Shown piece after piece: positions 20,911-32,230 of a stretch of DNA of 38,767 nt. Below the pieces are notes generated by a model, which was given only the letters and a program-made list of their open reading frames with translations, did not search any database and had not been told where the DNA came from. Both the position numbers and the translations under genes were made by a program. The stretch lies in NCBI GenBank assembly GCA_946630615.1, contig CAMOYX010000003.1, positions 1 through 38,767 of the forward strand, in the 5' to 3' direction. Within the stretch, counting starts at the first letter, position 1, and each line of letters opens with the position of its first letter. Origin of the DNA: an uncultured Mycoplasmatota bacterium (GTDB lineage: Bacteria > Bacillota_I > Bacilli_A > RF39 > UBA660).

Positions 20911-21100
20911 TTTCTACACCTACTACCTTCTTTAATTTGCGTAAGAACTCTCTTCTTTCCATCATTATTTCATGTCCACAATTCTCGCATTTAATCTTAA
21001 TGTCTACTCCAACTCTAGTTACAGTCCAAAGATTTGTTTGACATGCATGAGGCTTACGCATTATTACTTTATCCCCTAATGATACTTTCTTATTTTCCAT
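20897..21100 (-). CDS. DUF951 domain-containing protein
   Basis: LGDKVIMRKPHACQTNLWTVTRVGVDIKIKCENCGHEIMM; start refined to MENKKVSLG. Confidence 0.88.
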   Translation of the reverse strand: MENKKVSLGDKVIMRKPHACQTNLWTVTRVGVDIKIKCENCGHEIMMERREFLRKLKKVVGVESEKE

Positions 21101-21887
21101 TGTGTACCTCAATTTGATTATAAGGAATCTTAATGTTGTTATTATCATATGTTTCTTTAATAATTCTTAAAGCTTTTCTTCTTATAACATATTGATCTTT
21201 TCCTCTACATTGAATAAGTATAGAGTAATTAATAGAAGAATCATTTAGACTATCTATTCCTAAATAAGAAGATGCTATAACACCATCAAGTTTATTAACT
21301 TCTTCTAAAATTTCCTTAATAACACTTTCTACCTTCTCCGCTTTTTCTTCATAAGCTGTTGGAATGTCTATTTTAACACTAGGGCTTGATTGGGACAAGT
21401 TTATAACCTTATTAACATTTCTATTAGCAAATATTAAAGTCATACCTTCAAAGTTCTTAACCTTAGTACTCTTTAAAGATATCTCAACTACTTCACCTAG
21501 GAAATCATCTAATTTAATATAATCTCCAACTACATAGAAATTATCCATGATAATTGAAATACCTGCCATTATGTCTTGAACAGTATTTTGAAATGCTAAA
21601 CCAATAACAGCACCAGCAATTCCTAAAGAAGCAATAATACCATTAGTATCTACTCCATACACATTAAGTATCATTACTATAGCAATAGCAAATATAAAGA
21701 ACTTAATAACATTTTCAGCTAACTGTAATATAGTAGCTCCTTTTTTTACTCTAAAACCCTGTTTATCCTTAATAAATATTCTATGTAATATAGACTTAGC
21801 AAGTTTTAAAAATATAATACTAACAACAATTATAAAAATAGGTTTAATTATTTTTTCATTGTTTAAAAAAGAAAGAACCTTTTCCAT
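21090..21887 (-). CDS. MscS family mechanosensitive ion channel
   Basis: GIAGAVIGLAFQNTVQDIMAGISIIMDNFYVVGDYI. Confidence 0.93.
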   Translation of the reverse strand: MEKVLSFLNNEKIIKPIFIIVVSIIFLKLAKSILHRIFIKDKQGFRVKKGATILQLAENVIKFFIFAIAIVMILNVYGVDTNGIIASLGIAGAVIGLAFQNTVQDIMAGISIIMDNFYVVGDYIKLDDFLGEVVEISLKSTKVKNFEGMTLIFANRNVNKVINLSQSSPSVKIDIPTAYEEKAEKVESVIKEILEEVNKLDGVIASSYLGIDSLNDSSINYSILIQCRGKDQYVIRRKALRIIKETYDNNNIKIPYNQIEVHNGK

Positions 21888-21888
21888 A

Positions 21889-22791
21889 CTACTCGATTCC
21901 TTCTACTTTTATACCTAATGTCTCTAAAATACGTTCTAAGTCTTCATCCGAATCAAATGGAATTTCTAATTTCTTAGCTTTAATTTTTACTTTAGTACCT
22001 ACTTTTTCTCTCATTAGTCTTTCATATATATTAATTTTTAAAGGTCTTTGTACTTTAGTCTTAGTTACTTTTTCTTCACTATTCTCATTCATTTCTCTAA
22101 TGATATCTTCTAAAGCATGAGCAGATATACCATTGTTAATAACTTTTTCAGCTAGTTCAATACATAGCTTCTTATCAGTTATCTTAGATAAGCTTCTTGC
22201 ATGAGCCATAGATAGTTTTCTATCAACAGTATATTCTTTAACTATTTCAGGTAATTTTAAAAGTCCTACCATGTTAACAACATAACTCTTGCTCTTACCA
22301 AACTTCTTAGCAAATTCATCATAAGATAAATGAGATAATTCCATAATTTTTTGATATGCTTCTGCTTCTTCTATTGGGTTTAAGTCTTCTCTTTGAATAT
22401 TTTCAAGTAAAGCTATTTCCATCATTTCAGCATCATCAAAGTCTCTTATAACACATGGAACACTCTTAAGTCCTGCTAGTTTAGCAGCTCTTAATCTTCT
22501 TTCACCTGCAACAAGTTCATAACCTTTAATACTTTTCTTAACAATAATTGGTTCAATAACTCCATGTTCTTTAATAGAATCAGCTAATTCTTGTAAAGAA
22601 TCATCATTAAATGTTTTTCTTGGTTGAAATGGATTACTTCTAACCTCATCAACATTTACTTCATTTAAAGGAGATTTCTTACCTTCTCCAGTACTCTCAA
22701 TAATATTAGCTTCTAACTTATCAAAGTTAATTACTTCATTTGAGAATAATTGTTCTAAACCTTTTCCTAAAGCTTTTCTCTTAGTTTCCAT
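21889..22791 (-). CDS. parB: ParB/Spo0J family partition protein
   Basis: NPFQPRKTF, ELVAGERRLRAAKLAG, LLENIQREDLNPIEEA. Confidence 0.95.
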   Translation of the reverse strand: METKRKALGKGLEQLFSNEVINFDKLEANIIESTGEGKKSPLNEVNVDEVRSNPFQPRKTFNDDSLQELADSIKEHGVIEPIIVKKSIKGYELVAGERRLRAAKLAGLKSVPCVIRDFDDAEMMEIALLENIQREDLNPIEEAEAYQKIMELSHLSYDEFAKKFGKSKSYVVNMVGLLKLPEIVKEYTVDRKLSMAHARSLSKITDKKLCIELAEKVINNGISAHALEDIIREMNENSEEKVTKTKVQRPLKINIYERLMREKVGTKVKIKAKKLEIPFDSDEDLERILETLGIKVEGIE

Positions 22792-23566
22792 CTCTTCTAA
22801 TCACCTCTTTTGCTAAATTTTCATAAGCCAAAGTTGCTCTACTAAGTGGATCATAATCACTAATTGGTTTTCCATGACTTGGTGCTTCTACAAGTCTTAC
22901 TAATCTTGGAATGATTGTATTAAATACTCTATCCTTAAAGCACTTTCTAACATCTTCTATTATTTCTAATCCTATATTTGTTCTACCATCTAACATTGTA
23001 AGTAATACACCTTCAACTCTTAGATTTGGATTAACATTTTCTTGTACTTTAATAACAGTTGATAATAGTAAGCTTATACCTTCTAAAGCATAGTACTCAC
23101 ATTGAACAGGAATTATAACAGAATCACTTGCAGCTAAAGCGTTCATTACAGTAGAACCTAAAGATGGTTGGCAATCAACAATAATATAATCATATTTATC
23201 TCTTACTTGATCTAAAGCATTCTTTAATTGTTCATTTTGTTTAAATGTTTGATCTGTCATAGATCTTCTTGCAAATTCTAAATCTATACCTGCTAAATTT
23301 ATAGTTGTTGGAATAATTGATAAATTCTTAAATTTAGTTTTAATAATCGCATCTTTAACATCAGATTGACCAGTTATAACATCATATATATCTTTATCAA
23401 AATCATTATATTTTAAACCAAGACCATTAGAAGCATTTCCTTGAGGGTCAAAGTCAACTAAAAGAGTTTTCTTTCCCAATTTTCCAAGAGCAGCTGCTAA
23501 GTTAATCGCAGTAGTTGTTTTACCAACACCACCTTTTTGATTAACTAATGAAATTACTTTTGCCAT
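22781..23566 (-). CDS. parA: ParA/Soj ATPase
   Basis: NQKGGVGKTTTAINLAAAL, LLVDFDPQGNAS. Confidence 0.95.
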   Translation of the reverse strand: MAKVISLVNQKGGVGKTTTAINLAAALGKLGKKTLLVDFDPQGNASNGLGLKYNDFDKDIYDVITGQSDVKDAIIKTKFKNLSIIPTTINLAGIDLEFARRSMTDQTFKQNEQLKNALDQVRDKYDYIIVDCQPSLGSTVMNALAASDSVIIPVQCEYYALEGISLLLSTVIKVQENVNPNLRVEGVLLTMLDGRTNIGLEIIEDVRKCFKDRVFNTIIPRLVRLVEAPSHGKPISDYDPLSRATLAYENLAKEVIRRDGN

Positions 23567-23655
23567 AAATTCTATCACCCTTTAAAATTTCTAGTCTAAC
23601 TAATTTTAACATAGTAATCATTATTTGTCTTTAATTTTTAAGGTAATACATAATA

Positions 23656-23687
23656 AAAAAATACGTTTATCATTAGATAAACGTATT
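23656..23687 (-). terminator. terminator downstream of ftsH
   Basis: ATACGTTTATC-TAAT-GATAAACGTAT followed by T7 on the minus strand. Confidence 0.85.
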
Positions 23688-23694
23688 AATTTAA

Positions 23695-25704
23695 TTAATC
23701 TTCTTTAGATTCTTTCTCTAAAGCTTCATCAACTAGTTTAGAAAGTTCATCTTTATCTAGTTTTTGATAATCTTTTATACCTAAATCTTTAGCTTGTTCT
23801 CTTAACTTAGTTAAAGTTGGTTCAACTGTTTTTTTGCTTTCTGCTTCAGATGTAGTAACTTTACCAGTTCTTACAAGTTCATCAATTTGCTCTTTAGTAA
23901 TTGTTTCTCTTTCAATTAATGTATTAGCAATTGACATAACTAAATCTTTATTTTCTTTTAAGATCTTCTTAGCATTAGCATAACATTGATTAACAATCTT
24001 TCTAGTTTCCTCATCGATTTCTAAAGCAACTTGATCTGAGTAATTCTTAGATTTATTTAAATCTCTTCCTAAGAATACATTGTCACTTTCTTCCATCTCA
24101 TAACGCATTGGACCTAAGTCTGACATACCATATTCAGTAACCATAGATCTTGCAAGTCTAGTAGAATGTTTGAAATCATCACTAGCGCCAGTAGTAATAT
24201 CATCTAAGAATAATTCCTCAGCTGCTCTACCACCTAAGCTACTTGTAATGCTTGCAAGCATCTCTCTCTTAGTGTATCTTGCTACATTATCATCTTTTGG
24301 AGTATACGCTGTGTAACCACCAGCATTTCCTCTTGGGATAATAGTAATCTTTTGAACTTCCATAGCGTCTCTTAATTTAAGACCTATAACAGCATGTCCA
24401 GATTCATGAACAGCAGTTAACCATTTAACTTCTTCAGATACTTTTCTGCTCTTCTTAGCAGGTCCCATCATTACTCTATCAGTAGCTTCATCAATATCAT
24501 CAAGAGTAATAGCATTTTCATTTTTTCTAACAGCAAGTAATGCTGCTTCATTCATTAAGTTTTCTAAGTCAGCTCCAGAAAATCCCGAAGTTCTCTTAGA
24601 AATTGCTTTTAAGTTAACATCAGGAGCTAATATCTTATTCTTAGCGTGAACTCCTAATATAGCTTCTCTTTCTTCTGAATCTGGTAGGGATACAGTAACT
24701 TGTCTATCAAATCTACCTGGTCTTAATAAAGCTGGGTCTAATACATCAGGTCTATTTGTAGCAGCAATTACAATTATACCTTCATTGTGTCCAAATCCAT
24801 CCATTTCAGTAAGTAATTGGTTAAGTGTTTGTTCTCTTTCGTCATGTCCACCACCAATACCAGAACCTCTTTGTCTACCTACAGCATCAATTTCATCTAT
24901 AAATATTAAACAAGGAGCATTTCTCTTGGCTTCTTTAAACATGTCTCTAACTCTAGATGCACCAACACCTACAAATAATTCTACAAAATCAGATCCTGAA
25001 ATATAGTAGAAAGGTACATTTGCTTCACCAGCTACAGCCTTTGCAAGTAAAGTTTTACCAGTTCCTGGAGGACCTACAAGTAAAACTCCCTTAGGAATTC
25101 TTGCACCTAACTTTTGGAATTTCTTAGGACTCTTTAAGAAGTCAATCATTTCTTTAACTTCTTCTTTTTCTTCTTTTAATCCAGCAACATCAGTAAATCT
25201 AACTTTACCACCTTCAGGTGCTAACTTAGCTCTTGATTTACCAAAGTCCATAGATCCACCGCCACCTTTAGCCATCTTAGTAAAGATGAAGTAAGTAGCA
25301 ATTAATATTAAGAATAATGGAACTACATTAACTAAAATATAAATCCAGCTAACTGATCCCGGATCAGGATTTGTTTCATATACTTTTAAGTTATTTGATT
25401 CAGCATATGATGTAACTGTCTTTAATTCAGCTTCCACTACTTTAGCGCTAAATTTTTCATTATCTTTATAACTACTTAATTTACCCTCAACATAATAAAC
25501 TGATTTATCAGAACTTGGAGTAATAGTTATCTCTGTTATAGTCTTATTTTGAATTTCACTAATTAATTCACCAGTTGTTATATCATGTGTAACAGTGCTG
25601 CCTAAATTAACAACAAACATTACAGCTAAAACAACTACAGTTAAGACTAAATAAGGAAACACATTCTTCATTAAGTTTTGATTATTGTTTCTCTTAATTT
25701 TCAT
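23695..25704 (-). CDS. ftsH: ATP-dependent zinc metalloprotease FtsH
   Basis: [24 protein letters not shown], two N-terminal TM. Confidence 0.98.
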   Translation of the reverse strand: MKIKRNNNQNLMKNVFPYLVLTVVVLAVMFVVNLGSTVTHDITTGELISEIQNKTITEITITPSSDKSVYYVEGKLSSYKDNEKFSAKVVEAELKTVTSYAESNNLKVYETNPDPGSVSWIYILVNVVPLFLILIATYFIFTKMAKGGGGSMDFGKSRAKLAPEGGKVRFTDVAGLKEEKEEVKEMIDFLKSPKKFQKLGARIPKGVLLVGPPGTGKTLLAKAVAGEANVPFYYISGSDFVELFVGVGASRVRDMFKEAKRNAPCLIFIDEIDAVGRQRGSGIGGGHDEREQTLNQLLTEMDGFGHNEGIIVIAATNRPDVLDPALLRPGRFDRQVTVSLPDSEEREAILGVHAKNKILAPDVNLKAISKRTSGFSGADLENLMNEAALLAVRKNENAITLDDIDEATDRVMMGPAKKSRKVSEEVKWLTAVHESGHAVIGLKLRDAMEVQKITIIPRGNAGGYTAYTPKDDNVARYTKREMLASITSSLGGRAAEELFLDDITTGASDDFKHSTRLARSMVTEYGMSDLGPMRYEMEESDNVFLGRDLNKSKNYSDQVALEIDEETRKIVNQCYANAKKILKENKDLVMSIANTLIERETITKEQIDELVRTGKVTTSEAESKKTVEPTLTKLREQAKDLGIKDYQKLDKDELSKLVDEALEKESKED

Positions 25705-27041
25705 TTGCTCATTCCTTTCTTTTTATACTTGTATATTATATCATATACGCCGTCTTTTTCTATATCATATTTAGATTTCTTAATACCTAATACCCATAAA
25801 ACTTCGCCTTTACTATCAATTAGTATTGGCACACTGTCTTTCATACTATTTGGTACTTTAGCATCTATTAAAATATCATTAACCTTCTTAGATCCATTTA
25901 AGTTTTTTACTTTAATTCGCATACCATCATATCTATTAACAACATATAAAGGCAAAGTAATATCTTTACTATTCAAATGAATCTCATAATTAGATTTATC
26001 TTCGTAAGTTTTAAGTTTAATCAAATAATTATCATCATATAAATATGTGTTATCACTTACAGGAATCTTAAACAAATTAGATACTCCTGTATTCTTAGTA
26101 ATCTTAAAGAATCCTCTTTCTTTCTCTAAAGTATACCCTCTAGGTAGATTTAAAGATGCAGTCTTCTTATCATTTGTTAATAAATTAATAATATTATTAA
26201 TATGTGTATCATTAATTAAATATAATTCACTTTGATAAACATTCTTTAAATAATATCTCAAGAAATACTTTTGCATTGTTAAAGATAAACCTAAGAAAGC
26301 ATAAATGCTAACTATACCATCTTCAATATAATCTTTATAAACACATGAGGTTATCTTAGCAAGCTCTACACTTGCATCATATACCTCTTTAGAATAATTG
26401 CTAAACTTTTCATAATACTTAGGATTTAATTCTTCTAAGATAGGTAATATCTTAGCTCTAATCTTATTTCTAGGAATTGTAGTATCAAAGTTAGTTTGAT
26501 CAACAACATAAGGAATATTATTTTCTTTGTTATATTCTAAAATCATTTTCTTAGTACATGTTAAAAGAGGTCTAACAAATCTAATTCCATCCCACACTTG
26601 ATCTTTTCGGATACCTGCATATCCTTCTAACGTACTACCTCTTAAAATTCTCATAAGTATAGTTTCTACTTGGTCATCCGCGTGATGAGCAGTAAAAATA
26701 TAAGTTCCATTATATTTCTCATACATATCTCTAAAGAACTTATAACGTTTATTTCTTCCTTCTTCTTCACTAAACTTATTATTTTTATAATCAGTAATTT
26801 GAAAGTATTCTAAAGTAACATCTTTATCTCTTAAATAATCTTTAATAAATAAGTATTCACTTTCATTTTCTTTTCTAGTTCCATGATTAACATGTAAAGC
26901 AATCACTTTAATATCCTTTTTTTCTTTTTCCTTTATAAGTAGATCTAACAAAGCCATAGAATCAGGTCCGCCAGATAAAGCTAAAAGACAAACATCATTA
27001 TCTTTAATTAAATTGTCTAAATATAATTTTGTTTCTTTCAT
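25701..27041 (-). CDS. tilS: tRNA(Ile)-lysidine synthase TilS
   Basis: LALSGGPDSMALLDLL, HVNHGTR, TAHHADDQVETILMRILRG. Confidence 0.95.
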   Translation of the reverse strand: MKETKLYLDNLIKDNDVCLLALSGGPDSMALLDLLIKEKEKKDIKVIALHVNHGTRKENESEYLFIKDYLRDKDVTLEYFQITDYKNNKFSEEEGRNKRYKFFRDMYEKYNGTYIFTAHHADDQVETILMRILRGSTLEGYAGIRKDQVWDGIRFVRPLLTCTKKMILEYNKENNIPYVVDQTNFDTTIPRNKIRAKILPILEELNPKYYEKFSNYSKEVYDASVELAKITSCVYKDYIEDGIVSIYAFLGLSLTMQKYFLRYYLKNVYQSELYLINDTHINNIINLLTNDKKTASLNLPRGYTLEKERGFFKITKNTGVSNLFKIPVSDNTYLYDDNYLIKLKTYEDKSNYEIHLNSKDITLPLYVVNRYDGMRIKVKNLNGSKKVNDILIDAKVPNSMKDSVPILIDSKGEVLWVLGIKKSKYDIEKDGVYDIIYKYKKKGMSK

Positions 27042-27096
27042 ATGGCCTCCAAGTAAACATATTATATAAATAATAAAATATTAATGCAACTAAAAA

Positions 27097-27123
27097 TTAG
27101 CACTTATAATTTATAAGTGCTAA
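27097..27123 (-). terminator. terminator downstream of prfB
   Basis: TTAGCACTTATaaattATAAGTGCTAA followed by a T run. Confidence 0.8.
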
Positions 27124-27127
27124 TAAA

Positions 27128-28208
27128 CTAACTTTTAAGCAAAGAATCTAATAATTCTGAAATATCTCCATCTAATATTCTGTCTGCATTACTTGTTTCA
27201 TATCCACTTCTAAGATCTTTAACAAGTTTATATGGATATAATACATAATTTCTTATTTGACTACCAAAATTAATAGAGACATTTTCACCTTTAATCTTAT
27301 TAAGTTCAGCTTCTTTCTTTTCTATTTCCATTTCATATAATTTACTTTTAAGCATCTTAATAGCTTCTTCTTTGTTTCTCAACTGACTTCTCTCATTTTG
27401 GCAAGTAACAACTATCTTACTTGGAATATGAGTTATACGAACAGCTGAGTTAGATGTATTTACTGATTGTCCACCAGCACCAGATGAGTGATATACATCA
27501 ATCTTTAAATCACTTTCTTTAACTTCTATATCTATATCTTTATTAAATATTGGAGTTACTAAAACTGATGCAAAGGAAGTATGTCTTCTACCAGCAGAGT
27601 CAAATGGAGAAATTCTAACTAATCTATGTACACCCTTTTCTCTTTTTAAATAACCATATGCATATTCAAAAGATACTTTTAATGTAACTGATTTAATACC
27701 AGCTTCATCCCCAGCTTCTTTATCTATTATTTCATACTTATATCCGTTATGAGTGAAGTATAGTTCATACATTCTTAAAAGCATACTAGCCCAATCACAG
27801 GATTCTGTTCCACCAGCACCTGGGTGTATTTCTAAGTAACAATCTAAATTATCAAATGGTCCAGATAGCAAAGTTTCTTTTGATAGTTCATCGACCTTAC
27901 TTTGTAATAATGGTAGCTCATTTTTAATAGCCTCTAGATCACTATCATCTAACATATTAAGAAGTTCCAAGTTATCACTTATTTGAGAATCCAATTCACT
28001 GCATCTATTAACTATCTTTTTTAATGAAGTTAATTCTTTATTAACTTGGTTTGCGTTATCAATGTCATCCCAAAATCCTTCTTCCATAGTAACTTTAGTT
28101 AGTTCATCAATTTTAACTTTCTTACTATCTAAGTCAAAGACTCCTCCATAGATCTTTAGAAATATCTTTTAATTCATTTAATTGTAATTCTAATTCTCTT
28201 CTATCCAT
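27128..28208 (-). CDS. prfB: peptide chain release factor 2, programmed +1 frameshift
   Basis: N-terminal frame MDRRELELQLNELKDISKDLWRSL-TGA at CTTTGAC (28139-28133), after GGAGG; +1 continuation DLDSKKVKIDELTKVTMEEGFWDD. GGQ motif SSGAGGQSVNTSNSAVR. Confidence 0.95.
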
Positions 28209-28283
28209 AAAATGCCTCGTTTCAAAAACAAAGTATATTAAAGAAAGTATTCTTTGTCAAAAGTATTATACCAAAAAAGAAGA

Positions 28284-29888
28284 CTAACGTCTTCTTTCAT
28301 GTGTTTTATAATAATTTTTCTTTTTTCTATACATCTTAGAATCAGCAGCTTTAAACATATCTTTTAATAAAGGATTATCAAAATGGTTAGACATTACATA
28401 CCCAACAGAGTAAGATATTTTTCCATTATGTCTACTTTTGTTTGCTTTAGCTACCTCTTTATCAATCTTAGATAATATCTTTTTAAAGGTATCTTCATTG
28501 CAATTATAAATAACTGAAATAAATTCATCCCCACCAAATCTACCAACAAAAGAGTTCCTTGGTAAGTTTGCACGTAAAATATTTGAAAAATCAACCAACA
28601 GTCTGTCGCCAGCTAAATGTCCAAAATCATCATTAATTCCTTTTAAACCATTTAAGTCAAACTCAACAAATACAGTATCAGGAGGTAAAGCATTTGGATT
28701 ACTTATTAACTTTTGACACACATTGTTGTTTGATATACCAGTTAAGACATCTATATTAGATTGAAATATCAGTCTCTTTACTGATGTAAACATAATCGTT
28801 AAAGCAACTATAAAGCATGATAATAATGCACCAGTACAATTAATTGAGTTACCAAACATATAGTAAACAGCAATATCATATGCAACTCCAAAAATAATAG
28901 CTGAGCAGCATAAAGCAGAAAGATTAATAGTTTTAGTATCTTGATAATCTCTAACAAAAGTATAAATAAACGCAATAATTGATAAAACTATATAAATATG
29001 GCTTACAGATAAAAAGTATCTTAATTCAAGAGAAGTAAATGTATCAATTATAATTATTAATAAAGATAACATAACCCCTAAAAAAGCAGTATGCTTTAAT
29101 ACATCCCTATGCTTTGTACTTACATTCATATATGCATACATTAGTAAAGGAATAGGAATTATAAATAATGATAAAAGTGAAATATAATAAGAAACTAACG
29201 TTTCACCAGCAAATATAAACGGAGTATACCAAGTATCAGTTATTCTCCATAAACCTGTTAAAATCATAAATATTCCTAAGAACTCTAAACCAGATTGATA
29301 CTTATAATAAAAGAAGTAGTACGCAGAAAATATTATTATAATAATACCTACAAACATAACAAGTACACTTCCGACTGTTGATGCATTGTTAATATCTTGA
29401 ATACCTCTAAATACTTCTATTGATGAACCATAGTAGAATCTAACTTGAGCAGATTTAAAAGATTCATAAACTGGTTTAATAATAACTTTTAAATCTTTAC
29501 CAACATCATCATCTAAAATTGGAATCATTATGTAATTAGAGCCAACAGTAGAAGTGTAAGTATTTTTACTAGTTAAACTATAAACCAACTGATCATCAAT
29601 AAATGCTTCTACATAAGAATTAGATACATAAAATCCAATTACTGATGCATTATTTACTTGTTCTTTATCTAATTTAAGGATAAACTCTCTAGCAAAATTT
29701 AAAGGTGAATCCTCACATTCGTATTCTTTATAATCATAATCTGTTATCTTACTAGAAGAAATAAAACTTCTGCGAGAATATTCAACATTAGAATTAAAGA
29801 TAACAAATCTTAATAAATATACAAAAGAAACAGCCATCAAAACATAAAATAAAATTTTTAGTGTTCTTATATTGAGAATATTTCTCAC
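28284..29888 (-). CDS. diguanylate cyclase with 7TM sensor region
   Basis: GGDEF domain GRFGGDEFISVIYN, seven-TM-like region; start refined to GTG after AGGAGG. Confidence 0.9.
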   Translation of the reverse strand: MRNILNIRTLKILFYVLMAVSFVYLLRFVIFNSNVEYSRRSFISSSKITDYDYKEYECEDSPLNFAREFILKLDKEQVNNASVIGFYVSNSYVEAFIDDQLVYSLTSKNTYTSTVGSNYIMIPILDDDVGKDLKVIIKPVYESFKSAQVRFYYGSSIEVFRGIQDINNASTVGSVLVMFVGIIIIIFSAYYFFYYKYQSGLEFLGIFMILTGLWRITDTWYTPFIFAGETLVSYYISLLSLFIIPIPLLMYAYMNVSTKHRDVLKHTAFLGVMLSLLIIIIDTFTSLELRYFLSVSHIYIVLSIIAFIYTFVRDYQDTKTINLSALCCSAIIFGVAYDIAVYYMFGNSINCTGALLSCFIVALTIMFTSVKRLIFQSNIDVLTGISNNNVCQKLISNPNALPPDTVFVEFDLNGLKGINDDFGHLAGDRLLVDFSNILRANLPRNSFVGRFGGDEFISVIYNCNEDTFKKILSKIDKEVAKANKSRHNGKISYSVGYVMSNHFDNPLLKDMFKAADSKMYRKKKNYYKTHERRR

Positions 29889-29959
29889 AGCAAATCCTCC
29901 TAAATAATTATATATTATATATCTTTTACATAAAAAAACAATCATGTAAATGATTATTT

Positions 29960-30640
29960 TTAAATACACTCACTAGTTCCTAAAGGAACTCGATAATTAA
30001 CTAATTCCCCATTACTTAGATATGCATTTATGTTAAGGTAAAAAGTATCATTATCATACTCACTACACTTGTTGTCAAAACCCTTTTCAATAAATTTAAC
30101 ATTCTCTAATATTTTCTTTAATGTATTTGATTCTCCTTCATAAGTATAAGAATCAAGTAAAGTATCATGTTCGTATAAATTAACATATACCTTACTATAC
30201 TTTGAATTATCATCTGTATTATATGAAATACTACTTATATAAATATAAGAATTATCTTTGTTATAAGATATATTACCTGTAATAGCAAAATTACTACAAG
30301 TAGCTTCTAATTCTCTAAAATGCAATTTATCTTCTCCTCTATTAATAGCAAGTATTGCTATTAATATAACAATAATAGATAAAATAGCACCTACAATATA
30401 AGTAATATTTCTTTTCTTATTATCTTTCTTAGATATCTCACCACGATATATATCATCTATAGATACATTAAAATCATGACTCATTTGTATTAATAATTGA
30501 CCATCAGGAATATTCTTTCCATTCTCCCACTTACTAACAGACTGAAAAGTAACATGATATTTATCTGCAAAATCCTTTTGAGTCATATTATTATCAATTC
30601 TAAGTTTCTTGATAAATTGTCCTATCTTCTCTTGGTCCAT
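29960..30640 (-). CDS. XRE-family HTH transcriptional regulator with C-terminal TM and extracytoplasmic domain
   Basis: IGQFIKKLRIDNNMTQKDFADKYHVTFQSVSKWENGKNIPD followed by one TM. Confidence 0.88.
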   Translation of the reverse strand: MDQEKIGQFIKKLRIDNNMTQKDFADKYHVTFQSVSKWENGKNIPDGQLLIQMSHDFNVSIDDIYRGEISKKDNKKRNITYIVGAILSIIVILIAILAINRGEDKLHFRELEATCSNFAITGNISYNKDNSYIYISSISYNTDDNSKYSKVYVNLYEHDTLLDSYTYEGESNTLKKILENVKFIEKGFDNKCSEYDNDTFYLNINAYLSNGELVNYRVPLGTSECI

Positions 30641-30708
30641 AAAATCACCATGAATTGATTATAGCATAGAATAATTATTCGAATGTTATAAATATGTGAA
30701 ATATAAAG

Positions 30709-31443
30709 CTATTTATTAACTTTTTTTAATGCTTTACCATTTGAATTAGTAGATAAAGTTACAGTTACAATTTCAACTAACGAGGCACTATCAAATATTT
30801 CATAATCCATTGGTAAAGAATTATCATCTAAAATAATACTATCGTCAAAATCAATTTTATACATTTCTCCATTACATGAAACACAATCTAAAATGTCAGC
30901 AGGATTTTCATATAATCTATACAATACAAACTTGTGTTTATCATTATCTACTATTGAATAATAAATACTTCCATTAATCCTATTAATCAATAAATCGCCT
31001 GTTACAAGTGTATTTAAATCTTTAGATAAACTGTTTTCAATTGATTTAGAAGTACCCTTACCATATTTAGATGAAACTAAACCAAATTTATCTTCTTGTG
31101 ATGATCTTACATATTCTCTATGAAATAGATTTAGTAAATAATCATCATCTGCAAATAAGGATTTTTTGCTTTTAATCATTTCCTTTTTAACTTCAACTAT
31201 ATAATTAAGAGAATAATTCTCTTCAGATGATAAACCAAAACAATTTTTTCTAGCATCACCATAAATTTTTAATCCACATACTAAATAATCACTAGAATAT
31301 CTTAAGACAATTCCTTTTTTTAAAGTCCCATCTACATCCATAAATTCAACAACATCACCAAACTTGTATTCATAAATCCAATCTTCAGAATTAAGAGACT
31401 TCTTCTTCGCTAATAATTGTTTTAAACCCTCTAATACATTCAT
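30709..31443 (-). CDS. hypothetical protein
   Basis: ORF; start refined to MNVLEGLKQL after TATGGAGG. Confidence 0.55.
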   Translation of the reverse strand: MNVLEGLKQLLAKKKSLNSEDWIYEYKFGDVVEFMDVDGTLKKGIVLRYSSDYLVCGLKIYGDARKNCFGLSSEENYSLNYIVEVKKEMIKSKKSLFADDDYLLNLFHREYVRSSQEDKFGLVSSKYGKGTSKSIENSLSKDLNTLVTGDLLINRINGSIYYSIVDNDKHKFVLYRLYENPADILDCVSCNGEMYKIDFDDSIILDDNSLPMDYEIFDSASLVEIVTVTLSTNSNGKALKKVNK

Positions 31444-31538
31444 ACATAAACCTCCATAAAGATAAGTCGTATTATAACACAAAGATAAAAATATACATTA
31501 AAAAAGTGAAATTTTTATACTTTCACTTAAATTAAAAC

Positions 31539-32024
31539 TCACTTATTAATAACAAAATTAATATTAATAACTTCATCCTGATTCTTAAATCTTATTATAT
31601 ATTGTCCATTACCCTCAAAAAGCATATAAATATACTTAACAAAACTATTATTTGGTTTTAGTACCTCACTATAATCAACCGAAGTATTAGAAAAATATTT
31701 AGATACATTATTTAATTCATTTTCATTAGGTCCATATAAATAATAAGCATTAGGATTAAAATAATAATCTGAATTCTTATTATTAATAATAGTAATTGGA
31801 ATTGATATAACAATTCTACCATTATAAATAGTATCTTCATTAACAATAGTAGAATAAGAATAATCACTTCCTACATTCATACTAACATTATCAAACATAA
31901 AATCAGTACCAAGTGATATATTGCTAACATTAGTTTTAACAGCACTTACTATTTCCTTAGTAACAAAAAATACACACAAAGCAATTATAGAAACAATAAG
32001 TATTGCATATATGTTCTTTATCAT
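31539..32024 (-). CDS. membrane-anchored extracytoplasmic protein (DUF4352-like)
   Basis: N-terminal TM plus a predicted beta domain; family assignment tentative. Confidence 0.5.
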   Translation of the reverse strand: MIKNIYAILIVSIIALCVFFVTKEIVSAVKTNVSNISLGTDFMFDNVSMNVGSDYSYSTIVNEDTIYNGRIVISIPITIINNKNSDYYFNPNAYYLYGPNENELNNVSKYFSNTSVDYSEVLKPNNSFVKYIYMLFEGNGQYIIRFKNQDEVININFVINK

Positions 32025-32040
32025 AAACTTCTACCTTTCA

Positions 32041-32079
32041 AAAAATAAAAAGGGAATAGTATGACTTATTCCCTTTTTA
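32041..32079 (-). terminator. rho-independent terminator between the uORF and the 31539..32024 gene
   Basis: AAAAAGGGAATA-AGTCATAC-TATTCCCTTTTT. Confidence 0.85.
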
Positions 32080-32156
32080 TCAAAAAATTGTAAGAATAAT
32101 ATGAATTTGTTTTTTACTTGATCAAATTCTTTCAAGTGTAGGAAACAAACCTACAT

Positions 32157-32224
32157 GTCAATAATAATTTAAAGATAGTAATTTAGGATAGGATCAGTGG
32201 ACTACTATGATAATTATTATTGAC
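32157..32224 (-). promoter_or_regulatory. long RNA stem-loop overlapping the uORF
   Basis: Perfect 13-bp inverted repeat GTCAATAATAATT (32157-32169) / AATTATTATTGAC (32212-32224), with inner ATAGTA/TACTAT pairing. Confidence 0.7.
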
Positions 32225-32230
32225 TATCAT
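32183..32230 (-). CDS. 15-aa leader peptide candidate (uORF)
   Basis: AAAGGAGTAGAAGTTT-ATG...TAA encoding MIVNNNYHSSPLILS. Confidence 0.5.
   Translation of the reverse strand: MIVNNNYHSSPLILS

Noticed and set aside
22911-23093. 60-aa plus-strand ORF in parA
   Set aside because: Antisense shadow of conserved ParA sequence.
24785-26235. Plus-strand ORFs within ftsH/tilS (24785-25006, 25678-25980, 26047-26235)
   Set aside because: Overlap conserved minus-strand genes, with no RBS or domain support.
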